Assembly (NCBI RefSeq): GCF_019457945.1
Contig: NZ_JAHZSU010000002.1
Location: 682,001-746,000, forward strand
Direction: 5' to 3'
Length of the DNA stretch: 64,000 nt
Origin: Ornithinimicrobium laminariae
Lineage (GTDB): Bacteria > Actinomycetota > Actinomycetes > Actinomycetales > Dermatophilaceae
A program made the translations under genes and the position numbers. The notes under the pieces were generated by a model. That model was not told the origin of the DNA, ran no database searches, and worked only from the letters and a program-made list of their open reading frames with translations. Every line of letters starts with the position of its first letter. The stretch's first letter is position 1. Below, in pieces: positions 33,998 through 46,153 of this stretch.

Positions 33998-35022
33998 GTG
34001 GTCTGACTGTTTCGCTAATTACTGCGTTGCTCATCGTGCTCACAGCACTTTTTGTCATCGTTGAGTTTGCTTTGTTAGGTGCACGACAAAGCCGTCTTGA
34101 AGCCGAGGCTGAGCACTCTGCGGCGGCCCGCTCGGCCCTACGCAGCATGCACGAACTCACCGTCATGCTTGCTGGGGCACAACTAGGGATCACCGCGAGT
34201 ACCTTTGCGCTGGGAGCGGTGACTAAGCCCGCCATGGACTACTGGCTAGGACCTACACTTACCGACGCAGGTTTGCCGGGATGGGTTGCTGGCGGCACAT
34301 CTTTTGCCCTTTCCTTGTTCTTCGTCACCTTCTTGCACCTCGTGGTTGGTGAGATGGCTCCTAAATCATGGGCGATAGCCCATCCTGAGCGGGCCGCCAA
34401 ACTAGTTTCGCCACCCATGCGTGTCTTCATCTGGCTCGTTCGTCCACTGCTGATTTGGGTCAACACCATTGCTAACAAGTTGGTAGCGGCCAGTGGGGTC
34501 ACCCCGGTGGATAGGGCCGCTGTAGGAGGCCAAGATGCGCAAACCATCCGTGTGCTCGTGGAGCAGTCGGCGGCAAAGGGCGCGCTGGAGGCGGAATATC
34601 AGCAACAGATCTCGCAGGCCTTGGAGCTGCAGGAACTTACCCTGGCTGACTTAGCCCCCAAGAACCCCGAAATTGCAGCGGTGGGCAGCGGAGCATCGCT
34701 CGCCGAAGTCAGAGCCGCGGGAGCACGGACAGGACATAAGCGGATCCTTATGCTTGATGACGACCTGGCACCCCCGCGGGTGATCCACGTCCGCGACACG
34801 CTGCTGCATATCGGTGATGAACAAGCGGAACCTCTGGCGCGGCCAGCCCTAGAGTTGCCCTCTAGCACTCCGGCTTACGAAGCTCTGGCCAGAATGCGTG
34901 AATCCGGCGAACAACTTGTTGTCTTGCGCAACGATGGCCGACTCGTCGGTTTGGTGAGTGTCACCGACATCATGCACCGCATCTTGCCGCATGCCAGCGG
35001 GTCTGGGGCAGGCCAGAACTAG
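33994..35022 (+). CDS. CNNM-family membrane protein, short form without CorC domain
   Basis: 342 residues. A DUF21/CNNM domain (about 1-185; MLAGAQLGITASTFALGAV and LVVGEMAPKSWAIAHPERA) and a CBS pair (about 215-335) are present; the CorC_HlyC C-terminal domain of its neighbour is missing, which is normal for the second member of such tandem pairs. The two proteins probably work together in metal transport. ATG overlaps the upstream stop (ATGA). Confidence 0.88.
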   Translation: MSGLTVSLITALLIVLTALFVIVEFALLGARQSRLEAEAEHSAAARSALRSMHELTVMLAGAQLGITASTFALGAVTKPAMDYWLGPTLTDAGLPGWVAGGTSFALSLFFVTFLHLVVGEMAPKSWAIAHPERAAKLVSPPMRVFIWLVRPLLIWVNTIANKLVAASGVTPVDRAAVGGQDAQTIRVLVEQSAAKGALEAEYQQQISQALELQELTLADLAPKNPEIAAVGSGASLAEVRAAGARTGHKRILMLDDDLAPPRVIHVRDTLLHIGDEQAEPLARPALELPSSTPAYEALARMRESGEQLVVLRNDGRLVGLVSVTDIMHRILPHASGSGAGQN

Positions 35023-35104
35023 CCGCTCTAAGCCCGCCCCGTCATCGAAGCAGAGCAGAGGGAAGTCCGGGTTGCAACACACCCAGACAGCACCCAGCAC
35101 AAGC

Positions 35105-35135
35105 AAAAGCCCCCGGGCAATGGCCGGGGGCTTTT
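35105..35135. terminator. Bidirectional terminator between CNNM gene and tRNA-Ala
   Basis: AAAAGCCCCCGG (35105-35116) pairs with CCGGGGGCTTTT (35124-35135) around a 7-nt loop. A-run and T-run on either side let it work on both strands, ending the CNNM operon on plus and tRNA-Ala on minus. Confidence 0.93.
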
Positions 35136-35142
35136 CTTACTG

Positions 35143-35215
35143 TGGAGCCTAGGAGATTCGAACTCCTGACATCTGCCTTGCAAAGGCAGCGCTCTACCAA
35201 CTGAGCTAAGGCCCC
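35143..35215 (-). tRNA. tRNA-Ala (anticodon TGC)
   Basis: 73 nt. Acceptor GGGGCCT pairs with AGGCTCC. The anticodon loop TTTGCAA on a CTGCC/GGCAG stem gives TGC. TTAGCTCAGTTGGTAGAGC is the D arm and GAGTTCGAATCTC the T arm. Discriminator is A; the encoded 3' end continues CA. Confidence 0.96.
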
Positions 35216-35235
35216 TGACGTCTCAGGGAGACTAT

Positions 35236-35361
35236 TTAGTTGCGACCCACCGAGTCGGTCGCTTCGGCCCACAAGTCACGCTCTGCTTGAGCGTCCTTGT
35301 TCTTCTTAGCGACGAACAGGGCACCTGCGGCGGCAGCTGCAACAATCAAAAGGCGCTTCAT
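35236..35361 (-). CDS. DLW-39 family small protein
   Basis: 41 residues, too short for common ORF cut-offs. MKRLLIVAAAAAGALFVAKK is a single hydrophobic helix, followed by a charged tail ERDLWAEATDSVGRN with the Asp-Leu-Trp that names the family. GGAGGAAGC precedes the ATG. It sits between tRNA-Ala and tRNA-Ile, its usual place near gyrA in actinobacteria (Rv0008c-like locus). Function is unknown; membrane attachment is inferred. Confidence 0.85.
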   Translation of the reverse strand: MKRLLIVAAAAAGALFVAKKNKDAQAERDLWAEATDSVGRN

Positions 35362-35408
35362 GCTTCCTCCTCAGATACTGCCCACTGCGGCTGCAGTGAA
35401 CTGGTGGG

Positions 35409-35482
35409 TGGGCCTAACTGGACTTGAACCAGTGACCTCTGACTTATCAGGTCAGCGCTCTAACCGACTGAGCTATAGGCCC
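35409..35482 (-). tRNA. tRNA-Ile (anticodon GAT)
   Basis: 74 nt. Acceptor GGGCCTA pairs with TAGGCCC. The anticodon loop CTGATAA on a CTGAC/GTCAG stem gives GAT. TAGCTCAGTCGGTTAGAGC is the D arm and CTGGTTCAAGTCCAG the T arm. Discriminator A. It stands in the ileT position between gyrA and alaT. Confidence 0.96.
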
Positions 35483-35603
35483 TTACCCGCTAGCCAAGAA
35501 CGCGCAAACGTTCTTGACCGGCGACGCATGACATTACCTCACCCCGCGCGGCTGGACCAAACTGAGTGGCCACTCCGCGACAGGCGCAGGTAAGTCAGCA
35601 GAT

Positions 35604-36389
35604 TTACTCGTCCGACAAGGTCAAAGCCATGCCGCCAACAAGCGCAGAACACACGTTGTAGAGAAAGGCCGTCAAAGTCGACAAGGCAGTGAGAAGGAAC
35701 ACATTGATAACGCCAAAGACGACCGCCAACAGCAAGACGCGTCCCAGCCCGATGTAGTCCATCAAGTCGAACGACGAGGCGGCATCTTCACCGCTGGTGA
35801 CCTGCACGATGAAGTCATTGACCGTGCCAAAGACGCCCATGCCCTGCAGCACCAACCAGACAGCGCCAACCATGACGACACTGGCAATTCCGAGGGCGAC
35901 AGACACCAAGAACGAAATCTTCATGGCCGACCAGGGGTCGATGCGCTGCATCGTGAGCTTGACCCGACGAGGACCAACGACACGGCCGACCCGCCCGTTC
36001 GCAGCAGCGCCAACGCTGGCGGCACCCGAAGGATAGCCAGCGTCCGCATACGCAGCCTCGCGCGGCTGCCGGGGTTGTGGCCCCGTGCCATCGCTGGCTG
36101 GTGCGGTAGCGCGCCGCTCAGCACCCACGGTGGCCCCAGCAGGCGCAGTGCCCGTCCGAGACCGGGTCGCCGCAGCAGCAGCCGCAGCGGAGCCGACAAA
36201 CGGTCGATTGCCTGAGGTGCGCCGACCAGCACGCGGTGCAGTGCGAGCCATAGACCCGTCCTTCACCGGCGTGACCTTTTCGGTCGGATCGGAGCTCGAC
36301 ACGGTCCTGTCAGCATCCCCAGACTTTGCAGTCTTTTCCTTGTCAGCCTTGGAACCCTGTTCCTTGGCTTCATGCTCAGTCGTGCTCAC
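35604..36389 (-). CDS. DUF3566 transmembrane protein
   Basis: 261 residues. The first 140 residues are low-complexity (Ala/Thr/Pro/Arg) and cytoplasmic. The DUF3566 domain (about 142-258) has [20 protein letters not shown], a first helix, an amphipathic loop and a second helix near the C-terminus. It is the Rv0007-type protein always found downstream of gyrA in actinobacteria; related proteins have been connected with cell division. GTG 36389 overlaps the gyrA stop (GTGA), so it is coupled to gyrA. Confidence 0.9.
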   Translation of the reverse strand: MSTTEHEAKEQGSKADKEKTAKSGDADRTVSSSDPTEKVTPVKDGSMARTAPRAGRRTSGNRPFVGSAAAAAAATRSRTGTAPAGATVGAERRATAPASDGTGPQPRQPREAAYADAGYPSGAASVGAAANGRVGRVVGPRRVKLTMQRIDPWSAMKISFLVSVALGIASVVMVGAVWLVLQGMGVFGTVNDFIVQVTSGEDAASSFDLMDYIGLGRVLLLAVVFGVINVFLLTALSTLTAFLYNVCSALVGGMALTLSDE

Positions 36390-39013
36390 AGCTCGCCTCC
36401 TGTGCCGGGCTCTTCCGGTGCCTGAGCTTCAGGCTCGGTGCCCGAGTCGGGCTCCACTTGACCCGACGTTACGCCATCAGGCTGTGCCGCGGCAGTCTCA
36501 GCACCAGAGTCCGCCGGTGTGACCTCACCCTCGACCGTCTCGACCTCATCGGAGAGCGCAGTCTCGGCATTGCGAGCGACCGCCACAATCGAGTCATTCT
36601 TGCCCGGCGTCGCAAACTTCACACCAGCAGTGTCACGCCCGGTGGCCCGCACCTGGTCAATCGCCGAGCGCACCACGTTGCCGCGCTCCATGACGACCAG
36701 CACCTCATCGCCATCGCTGACCGTCAGAGCGCCAACCAGGTCGCCGCCCTTCTCGGTCGCCTTGGCCACCTTGATGCCCAAACCGCCACGACCCTGCACC
36801 CGGTATGCCGAGAGTGGGGTTCGCTTGGCCATGCCAGTTTCAAAGACCACAAAGACGTACGGGTCGGTGCCCTCAGGCACAATCTGCATCGCCAACAAGT
36901 GGTCATCTTCGCGGAATTTCATGCCGGTGACACCCGAGGTCGCACGACCGGTGGGGCGCAAGGCCTCATCGGTCGTCTTGAACCGCACCGACTGACCCTT
37001 GACCGATACCAGCACAGCGTCGTCGGTGGCTTCGGCCAGGCCAGCACTGACGAGTTCGTCGCCATCTCGCAGGTTGACCGCGATCAGGCCACCGGAGCGA
37101 GGGGAGTCATAGTCAGTGAGCTTCGTCTTTTTGACCAGACCGTTGCGAGTAGCCAGCAGCAAATAGCTGTGCTCCTCATAGTTAGGCAGGGCCATCACTT
37201 GGGCAATTTCTTCGCCCGGCTGGAAGGCCATCAGGTTCGCGACGTGCTGACCCTTGCCGGTCGGCCCACCCTCGGGGATCTCATACGCCTTAGCGCGATA
37301 GACCCGCCCCTTGTTGGTAAAGAAGAGCAACCAGTGGTGTGTGCTGGTGGTAAAGAAGTGTCCGACCACGTCATCAGCGCGCAGAGCAGCACCACGACGG
37401 CCCTTGCCACCACGGTTCTGCGGGCGGTACTCCGTCACCTTGGTGCGCTTGGCGTAGCCACCACGGGTGATCGTCACCACGACGTCTTCCTGGGTGATCA
37501 GGTCTTCCATCGAGACATCGCCATCGAACGGGAAGATCTCGGTGCGGCGGTCATCGCCGTATTTGTCAACGATCTCGCCCAACTCAGTGCTGATGATGTG
37601 GCGCTGGCGCTCCGGGCGATCCAGGATGTCCTGGAAGTCGATGATCATCGCTTCGAGCTTGTCGTGCTCGTCGATGATCTTCTGGCGCTCCAGCGCAGCA
37701 AGACGACGCAACTGCATGTCCAAGATCGCCCGTGCCTGGATCTCATCGATCCCAAGCATCTCGATCAAGCCTTCGCGGGCCACATCAACGGTAGCGCTGC
37801 GCCGGATCAACGCGATGACCTCGTCGAGGGCATCCAGCGCCTTCAGCAGTGCCCGCAAGATGTGGATCTGCTCTTCGGCGCGACGCAAGCGATAGCGAGT
37901 GCGACGGACGATGACTTCGATCTGGTGGTCCACCCAGTGCCGGATAAAGGCCGAGATCGGCAGCGTGCGCGGCACACCATCAACCAGCGCCAGCATGTTG
38001 GCACCGAAGGTCTGCTGCAGTTGGGTGTGCTTGAACAGGTTGTTCAGCACCACCTTGGCGACAGCGTCGCGCTTGAGCACGATGACCAACCGCTGACCGG
38101 TGCGGCCAGAGGTCTCATCACGAAGGTCGGCGATGCCACCCAAGCGACCGTCATTGACCAGGTCAGCGATCTTCTTGGCCAGGGAGTCCGGGTTGACCTG
38201 ATAGGGCAACTCCGTGACAACCAGGCACTGGCGGTTCTGGATCTCCTCGACCTCGACAACGGCGCGCATCGTGATCGAACCACGACCCGTGCGGTATGCG
38301 TCGTCGATGCCGGTCTTGCCCATCACCTGAGCGCCGGTCGGGAAGTCAGGTCCCTTAATCCGGTCCATCGTCGCTTCGAGCAACTGGTCACGGTCGGCCT
38401 CGGGGTTAGCCAGCAGCCACTGCACGGCGTCGGCAACTTCGCGCAGGTTGTGCGGCGGAATCTGCGTGGCCATACCCACAGCAATACCGGCAGAGCCGTT
38501 GACCAGCAGGTTCGGGAAGCGAGCCGGCAGCACCTGGGGCTCTTGGGTCTTACCGTCGTAGTTGTCGCCGAAGTCGACGGTGTCTTCGTGGATGTCGCGG
38601 ACCATTTCCATGGCCAACGGCGCCATCCGGCACTCGGTGTATCGCGGCGCAGCAGCCGGGTCATCTCCTGGGGTGCCGAAGTTTCCCTGTCCCTGCACCA
38701 ACGGGTAACGCAGCGTCCAGTCCTGGACCAGTCGCACCAACGCGTCATAGATCGCCGAGTCACCGTGCGGGTGATAGTGACCCATCACATCGCCGACAAC
38801 GCGGGCGCACTTGTTGAAGCCACGGTCCGGGCGATAGCCACCATCGAACATTGCGTAGATCACGCGGCGGTGCACCGGCTTGAGGCCATCGCGCACGTCC
38901 GGCAAAGCACGCGACACGATGACACTCATGGCGTATTCGATGTAGCTTCGCTGCATCTCCGCATTGAGGTCAATCGGCTCAATGCGGTCAGTGATCGGAG
39001 TCGTGTCAGTCAC
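36386..39013 (-). CDS. gyrA: DNA gyrase subunit A
   Basis: 875 residues. N-terminal breakage-reunion domain with [13 protein letters not shown], the [11 protein letters not shown] quinolone-resistance region and the active-site Tyr in [11 protein letters not shown]-terminal beta-pinwheel with a GyrA-box-like [10 protein letters not shown], then an acidic Glu/Pro/Gly-rich tail. Together with GyrB it introduces negative supercoils. It lies 73 bp downstream of gyrB on the minus strand. Ser/Asp residues of the quinolone region ([10 protein letters not shown]) look wild-type, with Ser replaced by none other than D-S-A as in susceptible actinobacteria. A 934-codon antisense frame covers it and is an artefact of codon bias. 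Confidence 0.97.
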   Translation of the reverse strand: MTDTTPITDRIEPIDLNAEMQRSYIEYAMSVIVSRALPDVRDGLKPVHRRVIYAMFDGGYRPDRGFNKCARVVGDVMGHYHPHGDSAIYDALVRLVQDWTLRYPLVQGQGNFGTPGDDPAAAPRYTECRMAPLAMEMVRDIHEDTVDFGDNYDGKTQEPQVLPARFPNLLVNGSAGIAVGMATQIPPHNLREVADAVQWLLANPEADRDQLLEATMDRIKGPDFPTGAQVMGKTGIDDAYRTGRGSITMRAVVEVEEIQNRQCLVVTELPYQVNPDSLAKKIADLVNDGRLGGIADLRDETSGRTGQRLVIVLKRDAVAKVVLNNLFKHTQLQQTFGANMLALVDGVPRTLPISAFIRHWVDHQIEVIVRRTRYRLRRAEEQIHILRALLKALDALDEVIALIRRSATVDVAREGLIEMLGIDEIQARAILDMQLRRLAALERQKIIDEHDKLEAMIIDFQDILDRPERQRHIISTELGEIVDKYGDDRRTEIFPFDGDVSMEDLITQEDVVVTITRGGYAKRTKVTEYRPQNRGGKGRRGAALRADDVVGHFFTTSTHHWLLFFTNKGRVYRAKAYEIPEGGPTGKGQHVANLMAFQPGEEIAQVMALPNYEEHSYLLLATRNGLVKKTKLTDYDSPRSGGLIAVNLRDGDELVSAGLAEATDDAVLVSVKGQSVRFKTTDEALRPTGRATSGVTGMKFREDDHLLAMQIVPEGTDPYVFVVFETGMAKRTPLSAYRVQGRGGLGIKVAKATEKGGDLVGALTVSDGDEVLVVMERGNVVRSAIDQVRATGRDTAGVKFATPGKNDSIVAVARNAETALSDEVETVEGEVTPADSGAETAAAQPDGVTSGQVEPDSGTEPEAQAPEEPGTGGEL

Positions 39014-39086
39014 GCTTTTCCTTCGCTTGTCTTAAATATCTGTATCTTCTGGATACCTTCGTCAACGCTCGGACCTTGCTTGATCC

Positions 39087-41249
<2,163 letters not shown>

Positions 41250-41384
41250 CTAGTTTACCTGTCAAACGAGGTAAAACATGCCATTCACAGCCTCAGAATG
41301 GCCTATTTGAGGGCAATTTTCCCCCATTTTGACGATCCAACATGCAAAAGGGGTTTTCAGTGCCGTCCAGGTGGCTTCTAGGGC

Positions 41385-41936
41385 TTAGCCATAGGTGTCT
41401 CTGGGGCCCGGACCACTGGAGCGCAATCGCCCCTTCTTCCAACTCGGCCCGCCTGGCCCCTTGACGATTATTTCGGTAACGATTCCAGGCCCAACTTCGG
41501 CGTCAATCCGAGTCAGGATGGATGACTGCAGCAACTTCATCTGGGTGGCCCAGGCGGTGGAGTCCGCCAGGACCGTCAGCACAGTCCCTTCAAACGAGAT
41601 TGGCTCAATGTGGGCACTGACTTGTGGCCCAACGATACTGGGCCAGCGCCCAATCACCGATCCCACTTGGACATCGACCTTCCAGCCTCGGTGGGAAAAA
41701 AGGCGCCGCATCTCATTGCCCATGGTCTGCGGTTCCCGAGCATTCGGGTCATGTTTGGCGCCACGCTGCTCACCGAGACCCGAAGCTTCCTTTTTGGGTG
41801 CTCGCCCAGCCGCCCCCGGTCGATAACCCCGCTCGCGTGCTTGCTTTCTGGCTCTGGCTAGCGCTTCCCGGGCTGCATCGAGATCATCGCTGTCTGGCTC
41901 CGGCGTCTGCGCGCGATCCTGATCATCCCCACTCAT
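41385..41936 (-). CDS. dciA: DciA-like DUF721 protein
   Basis: 183 residues. The basic N-terminal half (ALARARKQARERGYRPGAAG) leads into the DUF721 domain (about 85-165) with WKVDVQVGSVIGRWPSIVG and LTVLADSTAWATQMKLLQ. It is the Rv0004-type protein between recF and gyrB; DciA is the ancestral bacterial helicase operator that interacts with DnaB. ATG overlaps the recF stop (ATGA). The 168-bp gap to gyrB probably has the gyrB promoter. Confidence 0.9.
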   Translation of the reverse strand: MSGDDQDRAQTPEPDSDDLDAAREALARARKQARERGYRPGAAGRAPKKEASGLGEQRGAKHDPNAREPQTMGNEMRRLFSHRGWKVDVQVGSVIGRWPSIVGPQVSAHIEPISFEGTVLTVLADSTAWATQMKLLQSSILTRIDAEVGPGIVTEIIVKGPGGPSWKKGRLRSSGPGPRDTYG

Positions 41937-43171
41937 GCGGATTCACCAGCCTTTTTAACACTTTCTCGCTGAGTCACGGATCCGATTGTCACGTCAAAGA
42001 TGACCCCGGCGCGCAATTCGGGCGGAACATCGGCGGGCACCGCAGCAGTGACCAGCACCTGTTCACAGTCAGCCACCATCCCGGCGAGACGTTCGCGCCG
42101 GCCGGAGTCCAACTCCGCAAAGACATCGTCCAGGATCAGCACCGGATCGGTGCCAAGGTCGTGCCGCAGCAGGCGAAAAGCAGCCAACCGCAAGGCCAAG
42201 GCGAAGGACCACGATTCGCCGTGGCTCGCATACCCCTTGACGGGCAGTTCCCCGAGCGCCAACACCAGGTCATCGCGGTGTGGGCCGATGAGGGTGACGC
42301 CCCGTTCCTTTTCTTGCAGGCTTACCTGCTCGATCGAGGTCAAGATCCCATCCCTGAGTTCTTCGATCTCGGGGACTTCACCATTGGCTAGCGCCGCTGC
42401 TAGTTCGTCATGCAGGGACGATTTGTAGTGAGCCAACGCTGGCGTATCGGCATCACTGATAGAGCGGTAAGCCTCGCTCAAGTAGGGGAGCAAGTCACGG
42501 ATCAGCCGAAGCCGGGCATAGGTCAGCGAGGCACCGATGGCCGCCAGCTGATCGTCATACACACTCAACGTCGCCAATGCCGAGTCTCTGGCCTGTTCTA
42601 ACGTCATCCCTGCGGGCAGGTCCGGGGTGCGCTTCTTGCTCGATCGACGCTCTCGCCACAAGTGCGAGGCCGAGCGCAGCAACGCGGTGCGCTGCTTGAC
42701 CGTCTTGTCATAGTCAGATCGCACTCCAGACCATCGCGGCTGCCGAGCGACGAGCAAGTCATCCAAGAAGCGGCGCCGCTCACCAGGATCCCCTTTGATC
42801 AGGGCTAAGTCTTCAGGGGCAAAAAGGACGGTTCGCAAGGTTCCCAGCACATCACGTTGCCGACCAGCGGGGGAACGGTTGAGCCGTGCTCGGTTGGCCT
42901 TGCCTGGAATGATTTCGAGCTCAACCAGTGATTCGCGACCGTCGCGAATCACGGTGGAGCGCACGATCGCCGAGTCTTCCCCAAACCGCACCATTGGCTG
43001 GTCGGAAGCGACCCGATGGCTGCCCAGGGTCGCGACATAGCCAATCGCCTCAATGATGTTGGTCTTGCCTTGCCCGTTATGGCCCAGCAGCGTCGTCACC
43101 CCTGGGCTCAGGGTCAACGAAGCGCCCGGATAACTCCGGAAGTTCGTCAGGGTGAGGTCGCGGACATGCAC
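41933..43171 (-). CDS. recF: DNA replication and repair protein RecF
   Basis: 412 residues from GTG 43171 (VHVRDLTLTNFRSYPG), the usual family N-terminus; the open frame reaches 43312 but the extra 47 residues have no family resemblance. Walker A GHNGQGKTN, signature region and Walker B LILDDVFAELD mark an SMC-like ATPase. RecF loads RecA at gaps with RecO and RecR. The start has only a weak ribosome binding site, so the exact initiation codon is less sure. Confidence 0.95.
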   Translation of the reverse strand: MHVRDLTLTNFRSYPGASLTLSPGVTTLLGHNGQGKTNIIEAIGYVATLGSHRVASDQPMVRFGEDSAIVRSTVIRDGRESLVELEIIPGKANRARLNRSPAGRQRDVLGTLRTVLFAPEDLALIKGDPGERRRFLDDLLVARQPRWSGVRSDYDKTVKQRTALLRSASHLWRERRSSKKRTPDLPAGMTLEQARDSALATLSVYDDQLAAIGASLTYARLRLIRDLLPYLSEAYRSISDADTPALAHYKSSLHDELAAALANGEVPEIEELRDGILTSIEQVSLQEKERGVTLIGPHRDDLVLALGELPVKGYASHGESWSFALALRLAAFRLLRHDLGTDPVLILDDVFAELDSGRRERLAGMVADCEQVLVTAAVPADVPPELRAGVIFDVTIGSVTQRESVKKAGESA

Positions 43172-43473
43172 CTGCCTAGCGTGCCAGATCCCACCCAGTC
43201 CGCCAGCCCGCGGGCTGGCGGCAGAGTCTGGGGCCACTGCTGAGTCATCGAGGCACGAGTAATGAATAGTGGATAGCCATTCATCCAAGTAAAGCGAATA
43301 CTTCTCACGCAAGAGATAACAAGCACATCAAAAACCATAGCCTTTCCCTTCTCGTGCTATATGGCTATTTACGCTCGAAGTATAAAACCCACAACCCGTT
43401 AATCAGCCGCTTCCCTTCTCACAGCCGCACTCTGTCGTCACAGCAGGTTACCCAAGGAGATGTTGAGAGCTCC

Positions 43474-43864
43474 ATGGAGTTGCGAACCCTGAGCCAACGC
43501 GCCATGAGTCGCCAACCACCACAGGTGCCCAACCCCTGGGAGACAGCGTGGGTGATGTGGAATCGGAACCCGGGCCAGGGCAACGGGGAGCAGGGACTGG
43601 AATCCCTAGTGAGAATATCGAGCAGTCATACCATTTCGCGCTAAAGACCGATAGTTAGGAATGAGGAAAGTTAGACCAAGGAGTATTCGTGAATACCGGC
43701 GGATCAACTCGTTCAGTTCATCGACGGTCCTGGCTCCGGTGGTAGTCCCGCCTGGTCCGCCCATCTCGATCAAGAGATCGATACCTCCCCCAGCGTTGGT
43801 CTTTACACCCAAGGATGCCCGTGTCCAATTTGATGACGTGGCGGTAGGCATACCCGCTCAATAG
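43474..43864 (+). pseudogene. Decayed gene resembling a DUF1080/LamG-like beta-sandwich protein
   Basis: The gap 43172-43953 has no intact gene. From ATG 43474, preceded by AAGGAGA, MELRTLSQ and PNPWETAWVMWN are read. Later pieces in shifted frames read QFIDGPGSGGSPAW, DTSPSVGLYT and finally KDARVQFDDVAVGIPAQ to a TAG. The PWE..WVxWN start and the VGLYT..DARVxFDD end are, from memory, the two ends of secreted concanavalin-like sandwich domains. The middle is largely missing. It is antisense to the replication genes on either side, consistent with a decayed insertion. Confidence 0.42.
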
Positions 43865-43887
43865 CCCGTCCCGTGACGGCAAACAGC

Positions 43888-43925
43888 TGCGGCCGGCCAA
43901 AACCCGTGAGGTTTGGCCGACCGCA
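43888..43925 (-). terminator. Terminator of gnd
   Basis: TGCGGCCGGCCAAAACC (43888-43904) pairs, with one mismatch and one unpaired base, with GGTTTGGCCGACCGCA (43910-43925) around a 5-nt loop, 28 bp past the gnd stop. AGCTGTTTGCC follows on the minus strand. Confidence 0.8.
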
Positions 43926-43953
43926 GCGTCTGTGTTTCTATCGCGCTACCAGA

Positions 43954-44847
43954 TCACTCTTCGTCGCCAATCATGCGGACGTGGTGGCCACCGAACTCGC
44001 CACGCAAAGCGGCAACAGCCTGCATTGCGGGGGAGTTGGTCTGACGCGATGCGAAGCGGGCAAACAGTGCTGCCGAGATGACGGGCATTGGCACGGCGTT
44101 CTCAATGGCCTCTTCGACGGTCCAACGGCCTTCACCGGAGTCGGTGGTGTATTCGCTGACACCCTCGAGGCTCGGGTTCTCGCCCAGGGCGTTGACCAGC
44201 AGGTCCAGCAGCCAGGAACGCACGACGGTGCCGCGGCTCCACGCCTGGAAGCAGCCGCGAACGTCCTTGACGATGTCCTTGGCTTCGAGCAGTTCGAAGC
44301 CTTCGGCGTAGGCATGCATCAAGCCGTACTCGATGCCGTTGTGGACCATCTTGGCGTAGTGACCAGCGCCGATGTCGCCCGCGTGCACGAAGCCCTCTTC
44401 GCGCGGGCCTTCGGGGCGAAGTGCGTCAAAGATCGGCATGACCTTTTCTACGTGCTCCTTGCGACCACCGCACATGAGGCCGTAGCCGTTGTCCAGGCCC
44501 CAGATGCCACCGGAAACACCACAGTCGACGTAGCCGATACCCTTGGGCTCCAGCACAGAGTCGTTGATGGCGTCATCGGTGTACTTGGAGTTGCCACCGT
44601 CGATGACGATGTCGCCCTCGTCAAGCAATTCCGACAGGTTCTCGACCGTGGAACGGGTCGGCTCGCCGTGCGGCACCATGACCCACACGGTGCGAGGAGC
44701 CTGCAGGCCCTGGACCAAGGCTTCCATGCTGTCGACGTCGCGCACGTTCTCATCGAGGTCGTATCCGATGACTTCGTGGCCAGCGCGACGCAGACGCTCA
44801 CGCATGTTGCCGCCCATTTTGCCGAGTCCAATAAGTCCAAGTTGCAT
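43954..44847 (-). CDS. gnd: 6-phosphogluconate dehydrogenase, decarboxylating (short form)
   Basis: 297 residues, the length of the YqeC/GndA-like short class rather than the 470-residue class. Rossmann motif GLIGLGKMGGNM (residues 4-15), IVIDGGNSKYTDD, the catalytic-site GVSGGIWGLDNGYGLMCGG and the Lys/Asn of HYAKMVHNGIEYG are present. It oxidises 6-phosphogluconate to ribulose 5-phosphate in the pentose phosphate pathway. It lies 53 bp downstream of dnaN, a standard actinobacterial arrangement. Confidence 0.95.
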   Translation of the reverse strand: MQLGLIGLGKMGGNMRERLRRAGHEVIGYDLDENVRDVDSMEALVQGLQAPRTVWVMVPHGEPTRSTVENLSELLDEGDIVIDGGNSKYTDDAINDSVLEPKGIGYVDCGVSGGIWGLDNGYGLMCGGRKEHVEKVMPIFDALRPEGPREEGFVHAGDIGAGHYAKMVHNGIEYGLMHAYAEGFELLEAKDIVKDVRGCFQAWSRGTVVRSWLLDLLVNALGENPSLEGVSEYTTDSGEGRWTVEEAIENAVPMPVISAALFARFASRQTNSPAMQAVAALRGEFGGHHVRMIGDEE

Positions 44848-44900
44848 GAGGCAGTTCCTTCGTTGTGTGAGACGTTCGGGTTCTGTCAGTGGTTCTTCGG

Positions 44901-46034
44901 TCAGCCCGCGAAGCGAACTGGCATCAAGACGTAGCGATACGACTCATCTGAGTCACCATCAATTTCTTTCTGACCCGACAATACTGCTGGCCTGGAAGGC
45001 TGCGTAAAGGCCAGACGGGTGAAACTAGTCCCTAGTGCGCCAAGACCTTCCAGCAAGAAAGAGGGATTGAAGGCAATTTCCAGCTCGGGACCACTCAAGG
45101 TTGCTTCTAGTGCTTCGCTGCCCTGCGCGTCGTCGCCGGTGCCAGCCTCAATCGACACCTGACCATCGGTAAAGCTGAGTCGGATCGGGGTGTTGCGCTC
45201 TGCCACCAGAGACACACGCTTCACCGCTTCGATCAGGGTCGCGGTCGGCACCACGGCGATCGAGTCCGAACTGCTCGGGAAGATGGACGTGACCTTGGGG
45301 TATTCGCCATCCAGCAATCGTGTCGTTGAGCGACGTGAGCCTGCCTCGAAGCCGATCAGTCCATCCGATCGGCTGGAGTCGCCCAGCGAGATCCCGATGG
45401 ATCCAGAACTGCCCAACGCCTTAGCGGTCTCCGAAAGCGTGCGGGCCGGGATCAATGCCACGTGCGAAATGTCTGTGGCGTCCGGGGTCCACGTCAGCTC
45501 ACGCATTGCCAGGCGGTAGCGGTCAGTCGCCAACAGCACGATCTTTTCGCCATCAATTTCGACGCGAACGCCGGTCAGGATGGGCAGCGTGTCGCCGCGA
45601 TCTGCGGCAATGGCGACCTGCTGGACCGCCTGGGTGAAGGTGTCTCCAGCAATAGAACCGCTGGCATCGGCGGCCGTGGGCAAGGTGGGGTAGTCCGCCA
45701 CGGGCATCTGAATCAGCGAGAACCGGCTCGACCCGCAGTGCAGTTGGACCTTGGACCCTTCGGTGCTGACCTCGACAGGCTTAGCAGGCAAGCTGCGCGA
45801 AATGTCCGCGAGGAGCTTGCCTAGGACCAGAACTTCGCCGCCTTCAGAGACGTCAGCCTCAACTGTGACAGTCGCGGAGATCTCGTAGTCGAACGCAGAG
45901 AGGGTGAGCGTCCCCTCGGGGTCTGCCTTCATCAGCACACCTGCCAGGACCGGCACTGGAGGTCGGTTGGACAGGCCGCGGACAACCCAAGTCACGGCCT
46001 CGGCAAGCACTTCGCGCTCAACACGGAACTTCAC
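44901..46034 (-). CDS. dnaN: DNA polymerase III sliding clamp (beta subunit)
   Basis: 377 residues forming three clamp domains. MKFRVEREVLAEAVTWVVRG at the N-terminus, ATDRYRLAMREL and the final DESYRYVLMPVRFAG segment match DnaN. The clamp encircles DNA and tethers the replicative polymerase. It lies downstream of oriC on the minus strand, so it is transcribed from a promoter within 46035-46578 or from dnaA through the origin. Confidence 0.97.
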   Translation of the reverse strand: MKFRVEREVLAEAVTWVVRGLSNRPPVPVLAGVLMKADPEGTLTLSAFDYEISATVTVEADVSEGGEVLVLGKLLADISRSLPAKPVEVSTEGSKVQLHCGSSRFSLIQMPVADYPTLPTAADASGSIAGDTFTQAVQQVAIAADRGDTLPILTGVRVEIDGEKIVLLATDRYRLAMRELTWTPDATDISHVALIPARTLSETAKALGSSGSIGISLGDSSRSDGLIGFEAGSRRSTTRLLDGEYPKVTSIFPSSSDSIAVVPTATLIEAVKRVSLVAERNTPIRLSFTDGQVSIEAGTGDDAQGSEALEATLSGPELEIAFNPSFLLEGLGALGTSFTRLAFTQPSRPAVLSGQKEIDGDSDESYRYVLMPVRFAG

Positions 46035-46153
46035 GTGAGGTCAGCCTTTTCGTCGTTTGGGTGCCTGCCGGTGGGCAAGCACTTCGGAGAATGACATTAG
46101 TCGCCCCAACGGGGGTGGGCCAACCCTAGCGACCCTGCTCATTTTTTTGGCAT

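Noticed and set aside
43873..44934. 353-codon plus-strand frame over gnd
   Set aside because: Antisense to gnd, whose Rossmann and active-site motifs are complete.
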